Part shown: positions 43,385-53,119 of the stretch, in pieces
Position numbering within the stretch: position 1 is the stretch's first letter
Layout of the letters: each line of letters starts with the position of its first letter
Assembly: GCF_008711175.1 (NCBI RefSeq)
Contig: NZ_VWNF01000001.1
Coordinates: 62,001-126,000, forward strand
Direction: 5' to 3'
From: Nesterenkonia ebinurensis
Lineage (GTDB): Bacteria; Actinomycetota; Actinomycetes; Actinomycetales; Micrococcaceae
Length of the DNA stretch: 64,000 nucleotides
The notes under the pieces: model-generated
Databases searched by the model: none
What the model was told of the DNA's origin: nothing
What the model saw: only the letters and a program-made list of their open reading frames with translations
Made by a program: the position numbers and the translations under genes

Positions 43385-44044
43385 TTACACCGGCAGTTTG
43401 CGGGAGGAGAGGACTTCGTCCACCAGGCCGTACTCCTTGGAGCCAGCGGCAGAGAGGAACTTGTCGCGGTCGATGTCCTCACTGACCTGCTCGGCCGTCT
43501 TATCGGTGTGCTGGGCCAGCACCTCCTCCATCCAGGTACGGATCCGGCGAATCTCATCGGCCTGAATGGCCAGGTCGGTGGCTGTTCCGCGGGAGCCGCC
43601 GATGGCCGGCTGGTGGATCAGCACCCGGGCATTGGGCAGTGCGAACCGTTTGCCGGGGGTGCCAGCAGCCAGCAGCACGGCGGCCGCGGAGGCCGCCTGG
43701 CCCAGGCAGACGGTCTGCACATGGGGACGGATGTACTGCATGGTGTCGTAGATGGCGGTCATCGCAGTGAAGGAGCCGCCTGGGGAGTTGATGTAGAGGG
43801 TGATGTCCCGTTCGGAGTCCATCGACTCCAGCACCAGCAGCTGGGCCATGATGTCATCGGCGGAGGCGTCGTCCACCTGGGCGCCGAGGAACACGATCCG
43901 CTCCTCGAACAGCTTGGCGTAGGGGTCCTGGCGCTTGAACCCATAGGGGGTGCGCTCCTCGAACTGCGGCAGGATGTAGCGGGAGTCCACGGTGCCCGGT
44001 GCAGTGGGCAGCGCCTGCGGGGTTTGGCTGAGGTCGAAGTTCAT
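43385..44044 (-). CDS. clpP2: ClpP protease subunit, second paralog
   Basis: 219-residue serine peptidase. Catalytic Ser in [14 protein letters not shown], His in [11 protein letters not shown], Asp in the last third. In actinobacteria ClpP1 and ClpP2 form a mixed tetradecamer. It lies 68 nt after clpP1. The C-terminus SSRKLPV is short compared with ClpP2 of mycobacteria. Confidence 0.95.
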   Translation of the reverse strand: MNFDLSQTPQALPTAPGTVDSRYILPQFEERTPYGFKRQDPYAKLFEERIVFLGAQVDDASADDIMAQLLVLESMDSERDITLYINSPGGSFTAMTAIYDTMQYIRPHVQTVCLGQAASAAAVLLAAGTPGKRFALPNARVLIHQPAIGGSRGTATDLAIQADEIRRIRTWMEEVLAQHTDKTAEQVSEDIDRDKFLSAAGSKEYGLVDEVLSSRKLPV

Positions 44045-44112
44045 CTCAATGTCTCCTGTGAAGAATCAGTGGCCTGTGAAGTGTGCGTGGTGGGGCGGCG
44101 TCGTCGTAATGC

Positions 44113-44727
44113 TCAGACTCCGCCGCCGCCGGAGACGGTGGTGGAGCGCTGGGCGATCTTGTCGAAGAACCCGTACTCCAGGCCATCCTCAGCGGTGAAC
44201 CACTTATCGCGTGCGTTGTCCGTGAGGATGGTCTCCACGCTCTGCCCGGTCTGCTCGGCGGTGAGCTCTGCCATCACCTGCTTCATGTGTTTGATCAGCT
44301 CGGCCTGGATGCGCACATCGGATTCGGTGCCGCCGATGCCGCCGGAGGGCTGGTGCATCAGGATGCGGGCGTGCGGGGTGGCGAAGCGCTTGCCGGGTGT
44401 GCCGGAGGAGAGCAGGAACTGGCCCATGGAGGCGGCCAGGCCGGTGGCCACGGTGACCACATCGTTGGGGATGAACTGCATGGTGTCGTAGATGGCCATG
44501 CCGGCGGTCACTGAGCCGCCCGGGGAGTTGATGTAGAGGTAGATATCGCGCTCGGGGTCCTCAGCGGACAGCAGCAGCATCTGCGAGCAGATGGTGTTGG
44601 CGTTGTCATCGCGCACCTCAGAGCCCAGCCAGATGATCCGCTCCTTGAGGAGCCGGTTGTAGATGTAGTTCTCCTGGGACGCCGGGTCCACACTCGAGGC
44701 CGCGGTGGGCAGCTGCTCAGACATCAA
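44113..44727 (-). CDS. clpP1: ClpP protease subunit, first paralog
   Basis: 204-residue serine peptidase with Ser in [11 protein letters not shown] and His in [19 protein letters not shown] is 6 nt before the ATG at 44727. First of clpP1-clpP2-clpX. Upstream of it a TAATGT hexamer (complement near 44757-44762) could be the -10; a CGCGAACAGTGCGCG string near 44799-44813 is a weak candidate for the ClgR activator. Confidence 0.95.
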   Translation of the reverse strand: MMSEQLPTAASSVDPASQENYIYNRLLKERIIWLGSEVRDDNANTICSQMLLLSAEDPERDIYLYINSPGGSVTAGMAIYDTMQFIPNDVVTVATGLAASMGQFLLSSGTPGKRFATPHARILMHQPSGGIGGTESDVRIQAELIKHMKQVMAELTAEQTGQSVETILTDNARDKWFTAEDGLEYGFFDKIAQRSTTVSGGGGV

Positions 44728-44866
44728 GTTCCTCCTTGTGACGGGTTCTGCTACGACATTACTTCAGGGGAACGACGCCGCCTTCCCGCCTCGCGCACTG
44801 TTCGCGCCGGGCAGAGCGGAGCCGGTCCCGGGGCGCCGTTCACGCCGCCCCTCTGACTCGGCAAAG

Positions 44867-44886
44867 CCTTACCGAGCTTCGCGCGC
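44867..44886. repeat. small hairpin in the tig-clpP1 gap
   Basis: CTCGGCAA-AGCC-TTACCGAG, 8-bp stem with one wobble, followed by a CGCGCGCG run. Possible structured leader of clpP1; otherwise unexplained. Confidence 0.35.
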
Positions 44887-44944
44887 GCCTAAAGTCGCTG
44901 CAACGCTTGGCTCCCAGCGCATCGCTGCTGAGCGAGTTGGTGTG

Positions 44945-44997
44945 CCGGATCTCGGTGCTAAAACCTGGCGCAGCCCGGATATAGCACCGAGATCCGG
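44945..44997. repeat. perfect 16-bp inverted repeat downstream of tig
   Basis: CCGGATCTCGGTGCTA at 44945-44960 and its exact complement at 44982-44997 with a 21-nt spacer. It lies just beyond the tig terminator in the 341-nt tig-clpP1 gap; no U-run follows. Same style (long perfect arms, 15-25 nt loop) as 23576 and 27170. Confidence 0.8.
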
Positions 44998-45012
44998 TGC
45001 AGCAACGCAGAA

Positions 45013-45049
45013 GGGTCCCGCCCAGCGGTCGGAGCGCTGGACGGGACCC
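45013..45049 (-). terminator. intrinsic-type terminator hairpin of tig
   Basis: 15-bp stem with one mismatch: GGGTCCCGCCCAGCG / CGCTGGACGGGACCC, 20 nt after the tig stop; followed on the minus strand by TTCTGCGTTG, a weak U-tract. Confidence 0.7.
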
Positions 45050-45068
45050 TGAAGCTGAAAGGCTCGGC

Positions 45069-46472
45069 CTACTTCTCCTCGGAGCCGCCCTCTTCGACAG
45101 TCTCCTCGGCCTCGGCGGGCAGCTCGGCGGACTCAGGCGAGGCGACGGCCTCGTTGTCCTGCTCACCCTCTTGCTCCTCAGCGGGGGTGACGAACTCGGT
45201 GAGATCCACCTCATTGCCCTCGGTGTCGGAGACCTTGGCCAGCTCCAGCACCTTGGCCAGGGCTTTGCGCCGGCGGACCTCCCCCATGATCATGGGCACC
45301 TGACCGGCCTGGTCCAGCATCTGGGCGAACTGGTTGGGCTCCATGCCGTACTGCTGAGCGGTGGCCACGATGTACTCGATCATCTCGGCCTGGTCCACGC
45401 CGACCTCTTCCTTCTCGGCGATCAGGTCGAGCACAATCTCGTTGCGGAAGGCCTCCTCGGTCTGCTCCCGGATCTCAGTGCGGTGCTCACCGGTGTCATG
45501 GGAGTCGCCCTCGGAGTGGCCCTGGGAGGTGAAGTGCTGGCTGATCTGGTCTTCGATGACCGAGTCAGGGACCGGCACATCCACCAGGCTCATCAGCTTC
45601 TCGAGCACCTTGTCGCGGGCTTCCACACCCTGCTTCTCCAGCATTGTGGATTCGGCCTGCTTCTTCAGGTCGGCCTTGAGCTCCTCGATGGTGTCGAACT
45701 CGGAAGCAAGCTGGGCGAACTCGTCGTCAGCCTCGGGCAGCTCGCGCTCCTTGACCGCGGTGAGGGTGACTTTCACGGAGGCTTCCTCACCGGAGTGCTC
45801 GCCGCCGGAGAGAGTGCTGGTGAAGATGGCATCTTCGCCTGCGGAGAGCCCGTCGAGGGCCTCATCCAGCCCCTCGAGCATGGTGCCGGCACCCACCTGG
45901 TAGCTCAGACCGGTGGCATTATCGACCTCTTCCTCGTCGATGGTGGCCACCATGTCAATGGTCACGAAATCGTCCGTCTTGGCCGGACGGTCGATCTCTT
46001 TCAGGGTGCCGAAGCGGGAGCGCAGAGCGTCCAGCTCCTCCTGCACGGCCTCGTCATCTGCCTCCTTGGCCTCGATCTGGACCTCAAGCCCGGCGTAGTC
46101 AGGCAGCTCAACCTTCGGCTTGATGTCCAGCTCGCCGGAGAACTTCAGCACACCCTCATTGGTCTTGGGGTCGGGGATCTCGTCGACCTCCACCTCTGGA
46201 CGGGACAGCGGGGTGATCTCTGCCTCGGCCAGGCCGGCCTGGTAGAACTCCTGGAGGCCGTCGCTGATCGCCTGCTGGACCACAGCCTCTCGGCCGAACC
46301 GCTGATCGATGATGGGAGCAGGAACCTTGCCCTTGCGGAAGCCGGGGATCTGAACCTGCTGGGCGATGCTCTTATAGGCATCCTTGATCTTGGGCTCGAG
46401 CTCCTCGCCTGACACCTCCACGGTGAGCTTGACTCGAGTCGGGTTCAGTTCTTCGACGGTGCTCTTGACCAC
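45069..46472 (-). CDS. tig: trigger factor
   Basis: 467-residue ribosome-bound chaperone and peptidyl-prolyl isomerase. N-terminal ribosome-docking motif [12 protein letters not shown] (near residue 45), central FKBP-like domain, C-terminal helical arms, and an acidic tail of about 45 residues ([12 protein letters not shown] and following). GTG start at 46472 with AGGAG upstream. Tig upstream of clpP1P2 and clpX is the common actinobacterial order, coupling folding and degradation. Confidence 0.96.
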   Translation of the reverse strand: MVKSTVEELNPTRVKLTVEVSGEELEPKIKDAYKSIAQQVQIPGFRKGKVPAPIIDQRFGREAVVQQAISDGLQEFYQAGLAEAEITPLSRPEVEVDEIPDPKTNEGVLKFSGELDIKPKVELPDYAGLEVQIEAKEADDEAVQEELDALRSRFGTLKEIDRPAKTDDFVTIDMVATIDEEEVDNATGLSYQVGAGTMLEGLDEALDGLSAGEDAIFTSTLSGGEHSGEEASVKVTLTAVKERELPEADDEFAQLASEFDTIEELKADLKKQAESTMLEKQGVEARDKVLEKLMSLVDVPVPDSVIEDQISQHFTSQGHSEGDSHDTGEHRTEIREQTEEAFRNEIVLDLIAEKEEVGVDQAEMIEYIVATAQQYGMEPNQFAQMLDQAGQVPMIMGEVRRRKALAKVLELAKVSDTEGNEVDLTEFVTPAEEQEGEQDNEAVASPESAELPAEAEETVEEGGSEEK

Positions 46473-46560
46473 GTATGGGCTCCTGTTGCTGATGCTTTAT
46501 CGGTCTCTGATGCGGGTGTACCCGCTGGGTCCGTGCAGCACACGGTGAAGTGTGCCGTAG

Positions 46561-46634
<74 letters not shown>

Positions 46635-47079
46635 GGATGGACATGTCTGAAGGACATCTCCAGTACAGGCACACGAATGCCTATCGCACGGACCGCTATA
46701 CCTTACCGTGCCACTGGTCCACCCCGCGAATCGCCAGGGAAAAAGCTAAAGAGTACGACGCCGCCGGCTGCCGTCTCCCGGCCTGCCTCACCTCCTCAGC
46801 CCGGATCAGGGGTGCAGAGATCCTGGCCGGAGATCTGCTGCACTCCTCCACTGGTGACGGGAGAGTCAATCGTCCGGCCCGCCACCGCCCACACATGCGG
46901 CAGACTACTGCTATTCGACCCGAATTCAGGATCTCATTGCTGGCAGTGACAATTTCACGCCCTCAGTAGCTACCGATGAAAATGGGGCTACGGCGAGTTG
47001 CTCATGCGGCCAAGAACGTGATAAGTTTTCCTGTCGTTGCCCGCTGAGCGTTCTGCTCGGAACGGGAGCGCAATCGCCA
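46635..47079. other. 445-nt gap without a recognisable gene
   Basis: Between tRNA-Pro and tRNA-Lys. Short open frames exist on both strands but lack ribosome sites, family features or a normal residue mix. Holds the promoters of the two tRNAs; I see nothing else. Confidence 0.5.
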
Positions 47080-47152
47080 GGGCCTCTAGCTCAACTGGCA
47101 GAGCATCAGACTCTTAATCTGCAGGTTGCGGGTTCAAGTCCCGCGGGGCCCA
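47080..47152 (+). tRNA. tRNA-Lys (CTT)
   Basis: 73-nt cloverleaf: acceptor GGGCCTC/GGGGCCC, anticodon stem-loop with CTT (GACTCTTAATC), T loop GGTTCAAGTCC, discriminator A; CCA not encoded. Confidence 0.96.
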
Positions 47153-47161
47153 CAAGTCGAG

Positions 47162-47214
47162 CCGTCGGCCAGGCCTCCTAGACTTTTGTCTCGGACGCCT
47201 GGCCGGCGGTTTTT
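47162..47214 (+). terminator. intrinsic terminator after tRNA-Lys
   Basis: 13-bp stem CCGTCGGCCAGGC / GCCTGGCCGGCGG with one wobble pair, then TTTTT (47210-47214). The only textbook U-tract terminator I found in the window. Confidence 0.88.
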
Positions 47215-47230
47215 GCATATCCGGCCCAGG

Positions 47231-47785
47231 TCAGCGGCGTTTGCGTTCCACCCGGTCCATGAAGTGGTCCAGGAACCCGTAGAAGTCCTCCACATCCAGC
47301 TGCTGGTGCAGCGGCACCTGGCGAACCTGCGGAAATATCACACGGGACTGCACGTTCAGCTTCACCCGCCGGCCGGTGGACATAGCAATCTCCACCGTGG
47401 AGTCCTCCACCGCCATCCCGGCAAGATTGGTCAGGTTGACCAGTACGGGCACCCGGGGTGAGGGGGCGGCGTCGTCATCCTCTGCCGGCGGAAGCACTGC
47501 GGCTGGGTCAATGGGGCACAGCACCATCTCCACCGGCTCCCGACGGTAACCGACTAACAGATGCCGGGCAGACTCGACCGTTTCCTGAGCCGAGAGCTCA
47601 ACAGCGGGCGCCAGGTCACTGCTGATCAGCACCTCAGGGTGGTCTTCACGGCCGAAGAGGTTCTCTGTGTAGAGCAGGTTGTAGGAGCCGAAGTTCATCA
47701 CCGAGGCGTCGAAGACCGCGCGGAAGGCCGCAATCAGCCGCTCCTCGGCCGGGCTGCGCTCGGTCTGGATGACCACGGTGCTCAC
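47231..47785 (-). CDS. uncharacterised protein
   Basis: 184 residues, soluble, no signal peptide or membrane segment: MSTVVIQTERSPAEERLIAAFRAVFDASVMNFGSYNL at the start, a Glu/Asp-rich stretch in the middle (AEDDDAAPS), and a basic end (FMDRVERKRR). I do not recognise a family. Codon use and the clean reading frame support a real gene, and the upstream neighbour bcp is divergent. GTG start at 47785. Confidence 0.65.
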   Translation of the reverse strand: MSTVVIQTERSPAEERLIAAFRAVFDASVMNFGSYNLLYTENLFGREDHPEVLISSDLAPAVELSAQETVESARHLLVGYRREPVEMVLCPIDPAAVLPPAEDDDAAPSPRVPVLVNLTNLAGMAVEDSTVEIAMSTGRRVKLNVQSRVIFPQVRQVPLHQQLDVEDFYGFLDHFMDRVERKRR

Positions 47786-47906
47786 TCCCCTCGCTCAGAC
47801 TGGGACTGTGCGGCCAGTCTACGGGCGGGGATGGACATGTGGGCCGCACCCAGCGCCGGTGTCGCATAGGCTGAGACCAGTACGACGACGCCGAAAGGAC
47901 TTATCG

Positions 47907-48374
47907 ATGACCACTCAGCTCACTGCCGGAGACACTGCTCCTGACTTCACCCTGACCTCTGCCGACGGCAGCACGGTCTCGCTGAAGGACTACCGGGGCA
48001 AGAACGTGATCGTGTACTTCTATCCCAAAGCCGCCACTCCGGGCTGCACCACTGAAGCCTGCGACTTCCGGGACTCACTGGAGTCTCTGCAGGCTGCCGG
48101 GTACCAGGTGCTGGGAATCTCCCCGGACCCGGTCAGTGCCCTGGAGAAGTTCACGCAGAATGAGGGCTTGAGCTTCCCGCTGCTCTCGGATGAGGATCAC
48201 GCAACGGCTTCAGCCTATGGAGCCTGGGGTGAGAAGAAGAACTACGGCAAGGTGTTCGAGGGCCTGATCCGCTCCACTGTGGTGGTGGACCCGGAGGGCA
48301 AGGTGACCTTGGCCAAGTACAACGTCAAGGCCACCGGCCATGTCACGCGGCTGCGCGAGGAACTCGGCGTCTGA
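47907..48374 (+). CDS. bcp: thioredoxin-dependent peroxiredoxin Bcp
   Basis: 155-residue atypical two-cysteine peroxiredoxin that reduces hydroperoxides. Peroxidatic Cys47 in the motif ATPGCTTEAC and resolving Cys52, five residues apart, are the Bcp/PrxQ mark. GAAAGGA lies 8 nt before the ATG. It sits 59 nt upstream of tRNA-Leu on the same strand. Confidence 0.95.
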   Translation: MTTQLTAGDTAPDFTLTSADGSTVSLKDYRGKNVIVYFYPKAATPGCTTEACDFRDSLESLQAAGYQVLGISPDPVSALEKFTQNEGLSFPLLSDEDHATASAYGAWGEKKNYGKVFEGLIRSTVVVDPEGKVTLAKYNVKATGHVTRLREELGV

Positions 48375-48433
48375 GCCAGCTGACCCCGGCGGTCCTCGCA
48401 TCTGGAGCACTGTAGGATAGTGGGTTGCTGCAC

Positions 48434-48515
<82 letters not shown>

Positions 48516-48516
48516 C

Positions 48517-50187
48517 GTGAACGTTCTCTCCCGGCGTGTGTTCCTCGGCGCATCCTCGGCCGCCGGCACCGCTGCGGCACTGTACTCCGCGGCCACTGAC
48601 GAGCCCGGGGAGAGCCAGGATGAGCCGCTGGATCAGCACGACGAGGAGTCCGAAGCTTCCGCAGCTGCCGGGACTGTCACCATCGCTGGCATCCACCTGC
48701 CCAGCTCGCTGGACCCGGGACTGGCCGTGGACACTGAGACCGAACGGATCATCCGGCAGATCTTCGAGCCCCTGGTGGGCATCGACCAGGACACCGGCAA
48801 TGTGGCCCCTCTGCTGGCCGAGGACTGGGAAGTCAGTGAGGACGAACTGACCTACACCTTCACCCTCCGTGAGGCAGTGGTGTTCCACGATGGCACACAG
48901 CTGACCGCGGACGTCGTCGTCGCCAATTTCCAGCGATGGGGGCAGCTGGACTACCTCTACGGCTACGGCAATATCAGCCGGTCCACTCCCCTAGCCTTCC
49001 CCTCAGTGTTCGGCGGATACCTGGACACTGAGGAATGCATGCTGGAATCGGTGGAAGCTGAGGACGAGCGCACTGTGGTGCTGGCCCTCAGCGAGCCGAT
49101 CCACTACCTGCTGCAGGCGCTGACCCTGCCAGCTTTCGGCATCGCCTCCGTCGAGGTCCTGGTGGACAGTGACCCAGGCCTGATCACCCGCCAGCCCATA
49201 GGCACTGGCCCCTACCGGCTGGCAGAGCCTGCTGAGGAAGACAACGGGGCCGCCACTCGTTTAGAGGCCTTCGGCCAGTACTGGGAGACCAATGAGGGCC
49301 CGGCAGAGGTGGTGGTCCGCGCCCTGCCCAAGACCTTCGACCGGCTGCGCGAACTGCAGCGCGGGCAGGTGGATGTCTATGACTTCATCACTGCCGATAA
49401 CCTGCGCACCCTGGTCCAGTCCGGCCGGCTCATTCTGCAGCGCGACCCCTTCTCCGTGCTGTACATGGGCTTCAACCTCAGCCACCCGGTGATGTCAGAC
49501 TTCATCATCCGGCAGGCCGCGGCACGGGCGATCAACCGCCCACAGCTGGTGGAGGACTACTTCCTGGACGGTTCCAGACCCGCCTATCAGTTCACTCCTG
49601 CGGCCCTGGGCGTGCATTCCGACAGTGCCCTGCAGCATGCGTACAGCCTGACGCTGGCCCAGGAGCTGCTGGAAGACTCCGACTACGACGGTGAGCCGCT
49701 GGACTTCTACTACCCGATCAGCAGCACCCGCAGCTATCTGCCCCGGCCTGAGGCGGTCTTCGCTGCGGTCTCTGCCGACCTCACTGCCGCCGGCTTTGTG
49801 ATCCGGCCCCGCCCGGTGCGTTGGGAAGACGGTTATGTGGACCAGCTGATGGCTGATTCCTCCCGTGCGATGCACCTGCTGGGCCGCAACGGCGGGTTCC
49901 GCTCCCCACACACCTTCTTCTCCCCCCTGTTCGGACAGCCGAGCCGGGAGTTCCAGTTCCACGACCCCGATGTGGTCGAGCTGCTCGATGAGGCACGGGC
50001 CGAGCCTGACCAGGAGATCCGCTCAGAGCTCTACCGGCAGGTGGCCGATCTGATTCAGGACCAGCTGCCCGCGCTGCCGCTGGCCTACCCCATCTCCGGG
50101 ATGGCACTGGGCACCCGGGTAGCTGATTACCCGATGTCCCCAGTGCTCAACGAGCGCTTCGCAGAGATCCGGCTCGCCGAATCCTGA
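48517..50187 (+). CDS. family-5 extracellular solute-binding protein (peptide/opine type)
   Basis: 556-residue binding protein with a Tat-like signal (SRRVFLGASSAAGTAAA, residues 5-21, no lipobox Cys) and an acidic linker, then the SBP_bac_5 domain: LDPGLAVDTETERIIRQIFEPLVGID, LLAEDWEVSEDELTYTFTLR, VVFHDGTQLTADVVVANF. No permease or ATPase genes are adjacent, so its channel is elsewhere. The GTG at 48517 is needed to include the signal and is 1 nt after the tRNA-Leu 3' end, with no ribosome site; the message may be leaderless after tRNA processing. Confidence 0.87.
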   Translation: MNVLSRRVFLGASSAAGTAAALYSAATDEPGESQDEPLDQHDEESEASAAAGTVTIAGIHLPSSLDPGLAVDTETERIIRQIFEPLVGIDQDTGNVAPLLAEDWEVSEDELTYTFTLREAVVFHDGTQLTADVVVANFQRWGQLDYLYGYGNISRSTPLAFPSVFGGYLDTEECMLESVEAEDERTVVLALSEPIHYLLQALTLPAFGIASVEVLVDSDPGLITRQPIGTGPYRLAEPAEEDNGAATRLEAFGQYWETNEGPAEVVVRALPKTFDRLRELQRGQVDVYDFITADNLRTLVQSGRLILQRDPFSVLYMGFNLSHPVMSDFIIRQAAARAINRPQLVEDYFLDGSRPAYQFTPAALGVHSDSALQHAYSLTLAQELLEDSDYDGEPLDFYYPISSTRSYLPRPEAVFAAVSADLTAAGFVIRPRPVRWEDGYVDQLMADSSRAMHLLGRNGGFRSPHTFFSPLFGQPSREFQFHDPDVVELLDEARAEPDQEIRSELYRQVADLIQDQLPALPLAYPISGMALGTRVADYPMSPVLNERFAEIRLAES

Positions 50188-50297
50188 TCGGCTCAGGGCC
50201 CGAATCAGCACCCGGAGGACTCAATTTCCTCACCGCTACAGCCCGGCGGTAAAGTCGGACCGAATCATCACACTATGAACATCAGAGGAGCTATGCC

Positions 50298-51794
50298 GTG
50301 ACCGAGTCAGCGTCGACGCCGTCATCCCAACGATTCGATGTGATTCTGGTCGGTGGTGGCATCATGTCCACCACACTGGGAGCCATCCTCAAAGAGCTGC
50401 AGCCGGACTGGAGCATCGCCCTGTACGAGAAGCTCGACGGCGCCGGCCAGGAGTCCTCCGACCCCTGGAACAACGCCGGGACCGGGCACACCGCCTTCTG
50501 CGAGCTGAACTACACTCCCCGCGGCACTGACGGTGCCATCTCCACCGCCAAGGCTGCCGGTATCGCCGAGCAGTTCCACGTCTCCCGGCAGCTGTGGTCC
50601 CACTGGGTGGACAACGGCATAGTGGGTGCTCCGCGCACTTTCATCAACGCGCTGCCGCATATCAGCTTTGTCTGGGGTGAGAAGAATACCCAGTACCTGC
50701 GTGACCGCTATGAGGCGATGCGCGCCGAACCGCTGTTCGCTCATATTGAGCACTCCGAGGATATGGACACCATCGGTGGTTGGGCACCTCTGCTGGCTGC
50801 CGGCCGCACTGACGATAAACCGGTGGCAGCCTCCCAGTTCCACGACGGCACCGATGTGGATTTCGGTTCCATCGCCCGGCAGCTGGCCGGCCACCTGGAC
50901 ACCGCGGGCGTGGAGCTGCGCTACAGCCACGAGGTGACCGGGCTGACCCGCGGCACTGACGGCCGTTGGGAGCTGAAGGTGAAGAACACCGCTGGCGGAG
51001 AGAAGTTCACCGCCAGCGCCCGTTTCGTTTTCGTCGGCGCCGGCGGCGGGGCCCTGGGGCTGCTGCAGTCCAGCGGGATCGATGAGATCCGCGGCTTCGG
51101 CGGGTTCCCCGTCTCCGGGCAGTTCCTGCGCGCCACGAAGTCTTCGATCGCTGAGCAGCACCATGCCAAGGTCTACGGGCTGGCCTCAGTGGGCGCTCCG
51201 CCGATGTCAGTGCCGCACCTGGACACCCGGTTCGTGGAGGGCCGCCGCTCCCTGATGTTCGGCCCCTATGCCGGGTTCTCCACCAACTTCCTGAAATCCG
51301 GCTCCTATTTGGACCTGCCGTTCTCGGTGCGGGCGCATAATCTGCTGCCGATGCTGCAGGTCGGTGTCACCAACACCTCACTGGTCAGCTACCTGCTCAA
51401 AGAGATCACCAAGTCGCAGAAGAAGAAGATCGAGGCGCTGCAGGACTTCTACCCTGCCGCTGAGGGCGAGCAGTGGGAGCTGATCACCGCAGGTCAGCGT
51501 GTCCAGGTGATGAAGAAGAACGAAAAGGGCAAGGGAGTCCTGCAGTTCGGCACTGAGCTGATTGCCGCTGCCGACGGTTCTATCGCCGGGTTGCTGGGCG
51601 CCTCCCCGGGAGCCTCCACTGCGCCGAGCATCATGTTCAAGCTGCTGGAGCGTTGTTTCCCCGGCCAGATCGAAGGCTGGAAGCCCCAGCTGGAGTCCAT
51701 GGTGCCTTCCTACGGCCAGCTGCTCAACGAGAACCCGAAGCTTCTGGCGGAGATCACCGGGGCCACCGCCAAGACGCTGCAGCTGGACGTCTGA
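50298..51794 (+). CDS. mqo: malate:quinone oxidoreductase
   Basis: 498-residue peripheral membrane flavoenzyme oxidising malate to oxaloacetate with electrons to menaquinone. FAD motif VGGGIMSTTLGAIL, the NNAGTGHTAFCELNYTP block, and the ending PSYGQLLNENPKLL are family features. The GTG start at 50298 follows GAGGAG by 7 nt; the nearby ATG at 50293 runs straight into a stop. Monocistronic, or with the hydrolase 46 nt downstream. Confidence 0.96.
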   Translation: MTESASTPSSQRFDVILVGGGIMSTTLGAILKELQPDWSIALYEKLDGAGQESSDPWNNAGTGHTAFCELNYTPRGTDGAISTAKAAGIAEQFHVSRQLWSHWVDNGIVGAPRTFINALPHISFVWGEKNTQYLRDRYEAMRAEPLFAHIEHSEDMDTIGGWAPLLAAGRTDDKPVAASQFHDGTDVDFGSIARQLAGHLDTAGVELRYSHEVTGLTRGTDGRWELKVKNTAGGEKFTASARFVFVGAGGGALGLLQSSGIDEIRGFGGFPVSGQFLRATKSSIAEQHHAKVYGLASVGAPPMSVPHLDTRFVEGRRSLMFGPYAGFSTNFLKSGSYLDLPFSVRAHNLLPMLQVGVTNTSLVSYLLKEITKSQKKKIEALQDFYPAAEGEQWELITAGQRVQVMKKNEKGKGVLQFGTELIAAADGSIAGLLGASPGASTAPSIMFKLLERCFPGQIEGWKPQLESMVPSYGQLLNENPKLLAEITGATAKTLQLDV

Positions 51795-51840
51795 GTCTCC
51801 CGGTTCGGCCGAACCGTCACCCAAAAAGAAGTACGACGCC

Positions 51841-52623
51841 GTGGCACGACTCCAATACCCCGCACCCTCCTTCCAGCGGACCGTCAACGGGCTGACAGTC
51901 CATGCTTGGGAACATCCTCAGCCTGATGCCCCACCGGTGCTGCTGGTGCACGGCTTTGCCTCCAACACCTTGTTCAACTGGGTCAAGACCGGCTGGCTGG
52001 ACCCGTTGGCCGGTACCGGGCGGAGCATCCTCTCGGTAGATCTTCCCGGTCACGGCGCCTCCTCCGAGGTCAGCCCTTCGGGATTGCGGGCACAGGATGT
52101 TCTGCGGGATCTGCATCAGGTGGCCGAGCAGGCTGGCGGGAAGGTGGAGCTGCACGGCTATTCGATGGGTGCGCGACTGTCCTGGCAGTTCGCCGCCATC
52201 CGCCCTGAGCTGGTGTCCACCCTAGTGGTGGGCGGCCTACCGGTCTCCGATGAGGTGTACCAGGTGGAGGCTGAGCAGGCCCGCCGCTGGGCCTCCGGCG
52301 GCCCGGAGCCTGCTGATGAGACAACCCGCAGGTTCATCACTGTGGCATCAGCCCTGCCGAACCAGAATCTTCCTCATGTGGTGGAGCTGCGCCTGGCGCT
52401 GGCCAAGGATCACTATGATCCGACTGCGGAGGTTCCTGCGGTCCCTACTCTGGTGGTCGCCGGGACGAAGGATGAGATCGCGGCAGGCTCTCCTCATCTG
52501 GCAGACCTGGTATCCGCGGCAGGAGCGGAATCTCGCTTTGTGGAGATCCCGGGACGCAATCACATCAACGCCCTGACCGCCCGGGAGTACAAGCAGGAAG
52601 TGCTCAGCTTCCTGACGGGCTGA
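51841..52623 (+). CDS. alpha/beta-fold hydrolase
   Basis: 260-residue cytosolic hydrolase: oxyanion motif LLVHGFASN, DLPGHGASS, nucleophile elbow HGYSMGARL (Ser near 104), acid VAGTKDEIA and His GRNHINAL. Most similar in layout to MenH/BioH-type enzymes; substrate unknown. The GTG start at 51841 is preceded by AAGAAG. The 3' end overlaps the next, convergent gene by 20 nt. Confidence 0.82.
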   Translation: MARLQYPAPSFQRTVNGLTVHAWEHPQPDAPPVLLVHGFASNTLFNWVKTGWLDPLAGTGRSILSVDLPGHGASSEVSPSGLRAQDVLRDLHQVAEQAGGKVELHGYSMGARLSWQFAAIRPELVSTLVVGGLPVSDEVYQVEAEQARRWASGGPEPADETTRRFITVASALPNQNLPHVVELRLALAKDHYDPTAEVPAVPTLVVAGTKDEIAAGSPHLADLVSAAGAESRFVEIPGRNHINALTAREYKQEVLSFLTG

Positions 52624-53119
52624 CCTCAGCCTCCCCCTGCTCCGGTCCGCTGCTGCGCAGCATCACCAGCACCGGCACTGCGGCCGCTGCGGCCACACCG
52701 CAGACCACTAAGGGCACAGTCCATGCAGCGAGCAGCCCGCAGGTCACCGCCAGTAAGAAGCTCAGCCCCACCGCGGAGCGGTCCAGCCGGGGGTTTCGTG
52801 AGCAGACTCCCTCCGCGGGGGCGGCCAGTGCCGCAGACAGGCTCAGGACGAACACCAGCACCAGCATCTGCTGCTCCACCGCAGCAATGAGAACCACCAG
52901 AAGGATCACGTAGAGGACCGCTTGGCAGAGCAACAGGTTCCGGGCTCTGACCCACCGCAGCAGCAGCCTGGCCAGGGGTATTGCCAGAAAGTGTCCGGCC
53001 ACCGCGGCGGTCCCAATGCCCAGTGCGGTCCAGAAGTCAGCCCGCACCAGGCTGAGCCCCACCGCAAACGGCAGCAGGGTGCCGGGCAGCCGGGCCAGCA
53101 GCTCCAGGAGGCGGATCAT
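52604..53119 (-). CDS. small integral membrane protein, half-size MFS-like
   Basis: 171 residues with about five hydrophobic helices and few charges; MIRLLELLARLPGTLLPFAVGLSLV and the LARLLLRWVRARN loop recall the first half of an MFS carrier, but the second half is missing. No frameshifted remainder is visible downstream because the hydrolase gene overlaps by 20 nt. It overlaps the sbcC start by 4 nt, so it may be translated with the sbcDC operon. Function not predictable. Confidence 0.6.
   Translation of the reverse strand: MIRLLELLARLPGTLLPFAVGLSLVRADFWTALGIGTAAVAGHFLAIPLARLLLRWVRARNLLLCQAVLYVILLVVLIAAVEQQMLVLVFVLSLSAALAAPAEGVCSRNPRLDRSAVGLSFLLAVTCGLLAAWTVPLVVCGVAAAAAVPVLVMLRSSGPEQGEAEVSPSGS

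Noticed and set aside
44705-45052. Open frame in the tig-clpP1 gap
   Set aside because: It crosses the clpP1 start and both hairpins, and has a basic, Arg/Pro-rich composition typical of noncoding GC-rich DNA.
45000-46412. 470-codon open frame opposite tig
   Set aside because: Shadow of trigger factor; leucine/glycine pattern follows the complementary acidic codons.
46637-46969. Small open frames between tRNA-Pro and tRNA-Lys
   Set aside because: No ribosome site, no family resemblance, and overlapping frames of similar size on both strands suggest chance.
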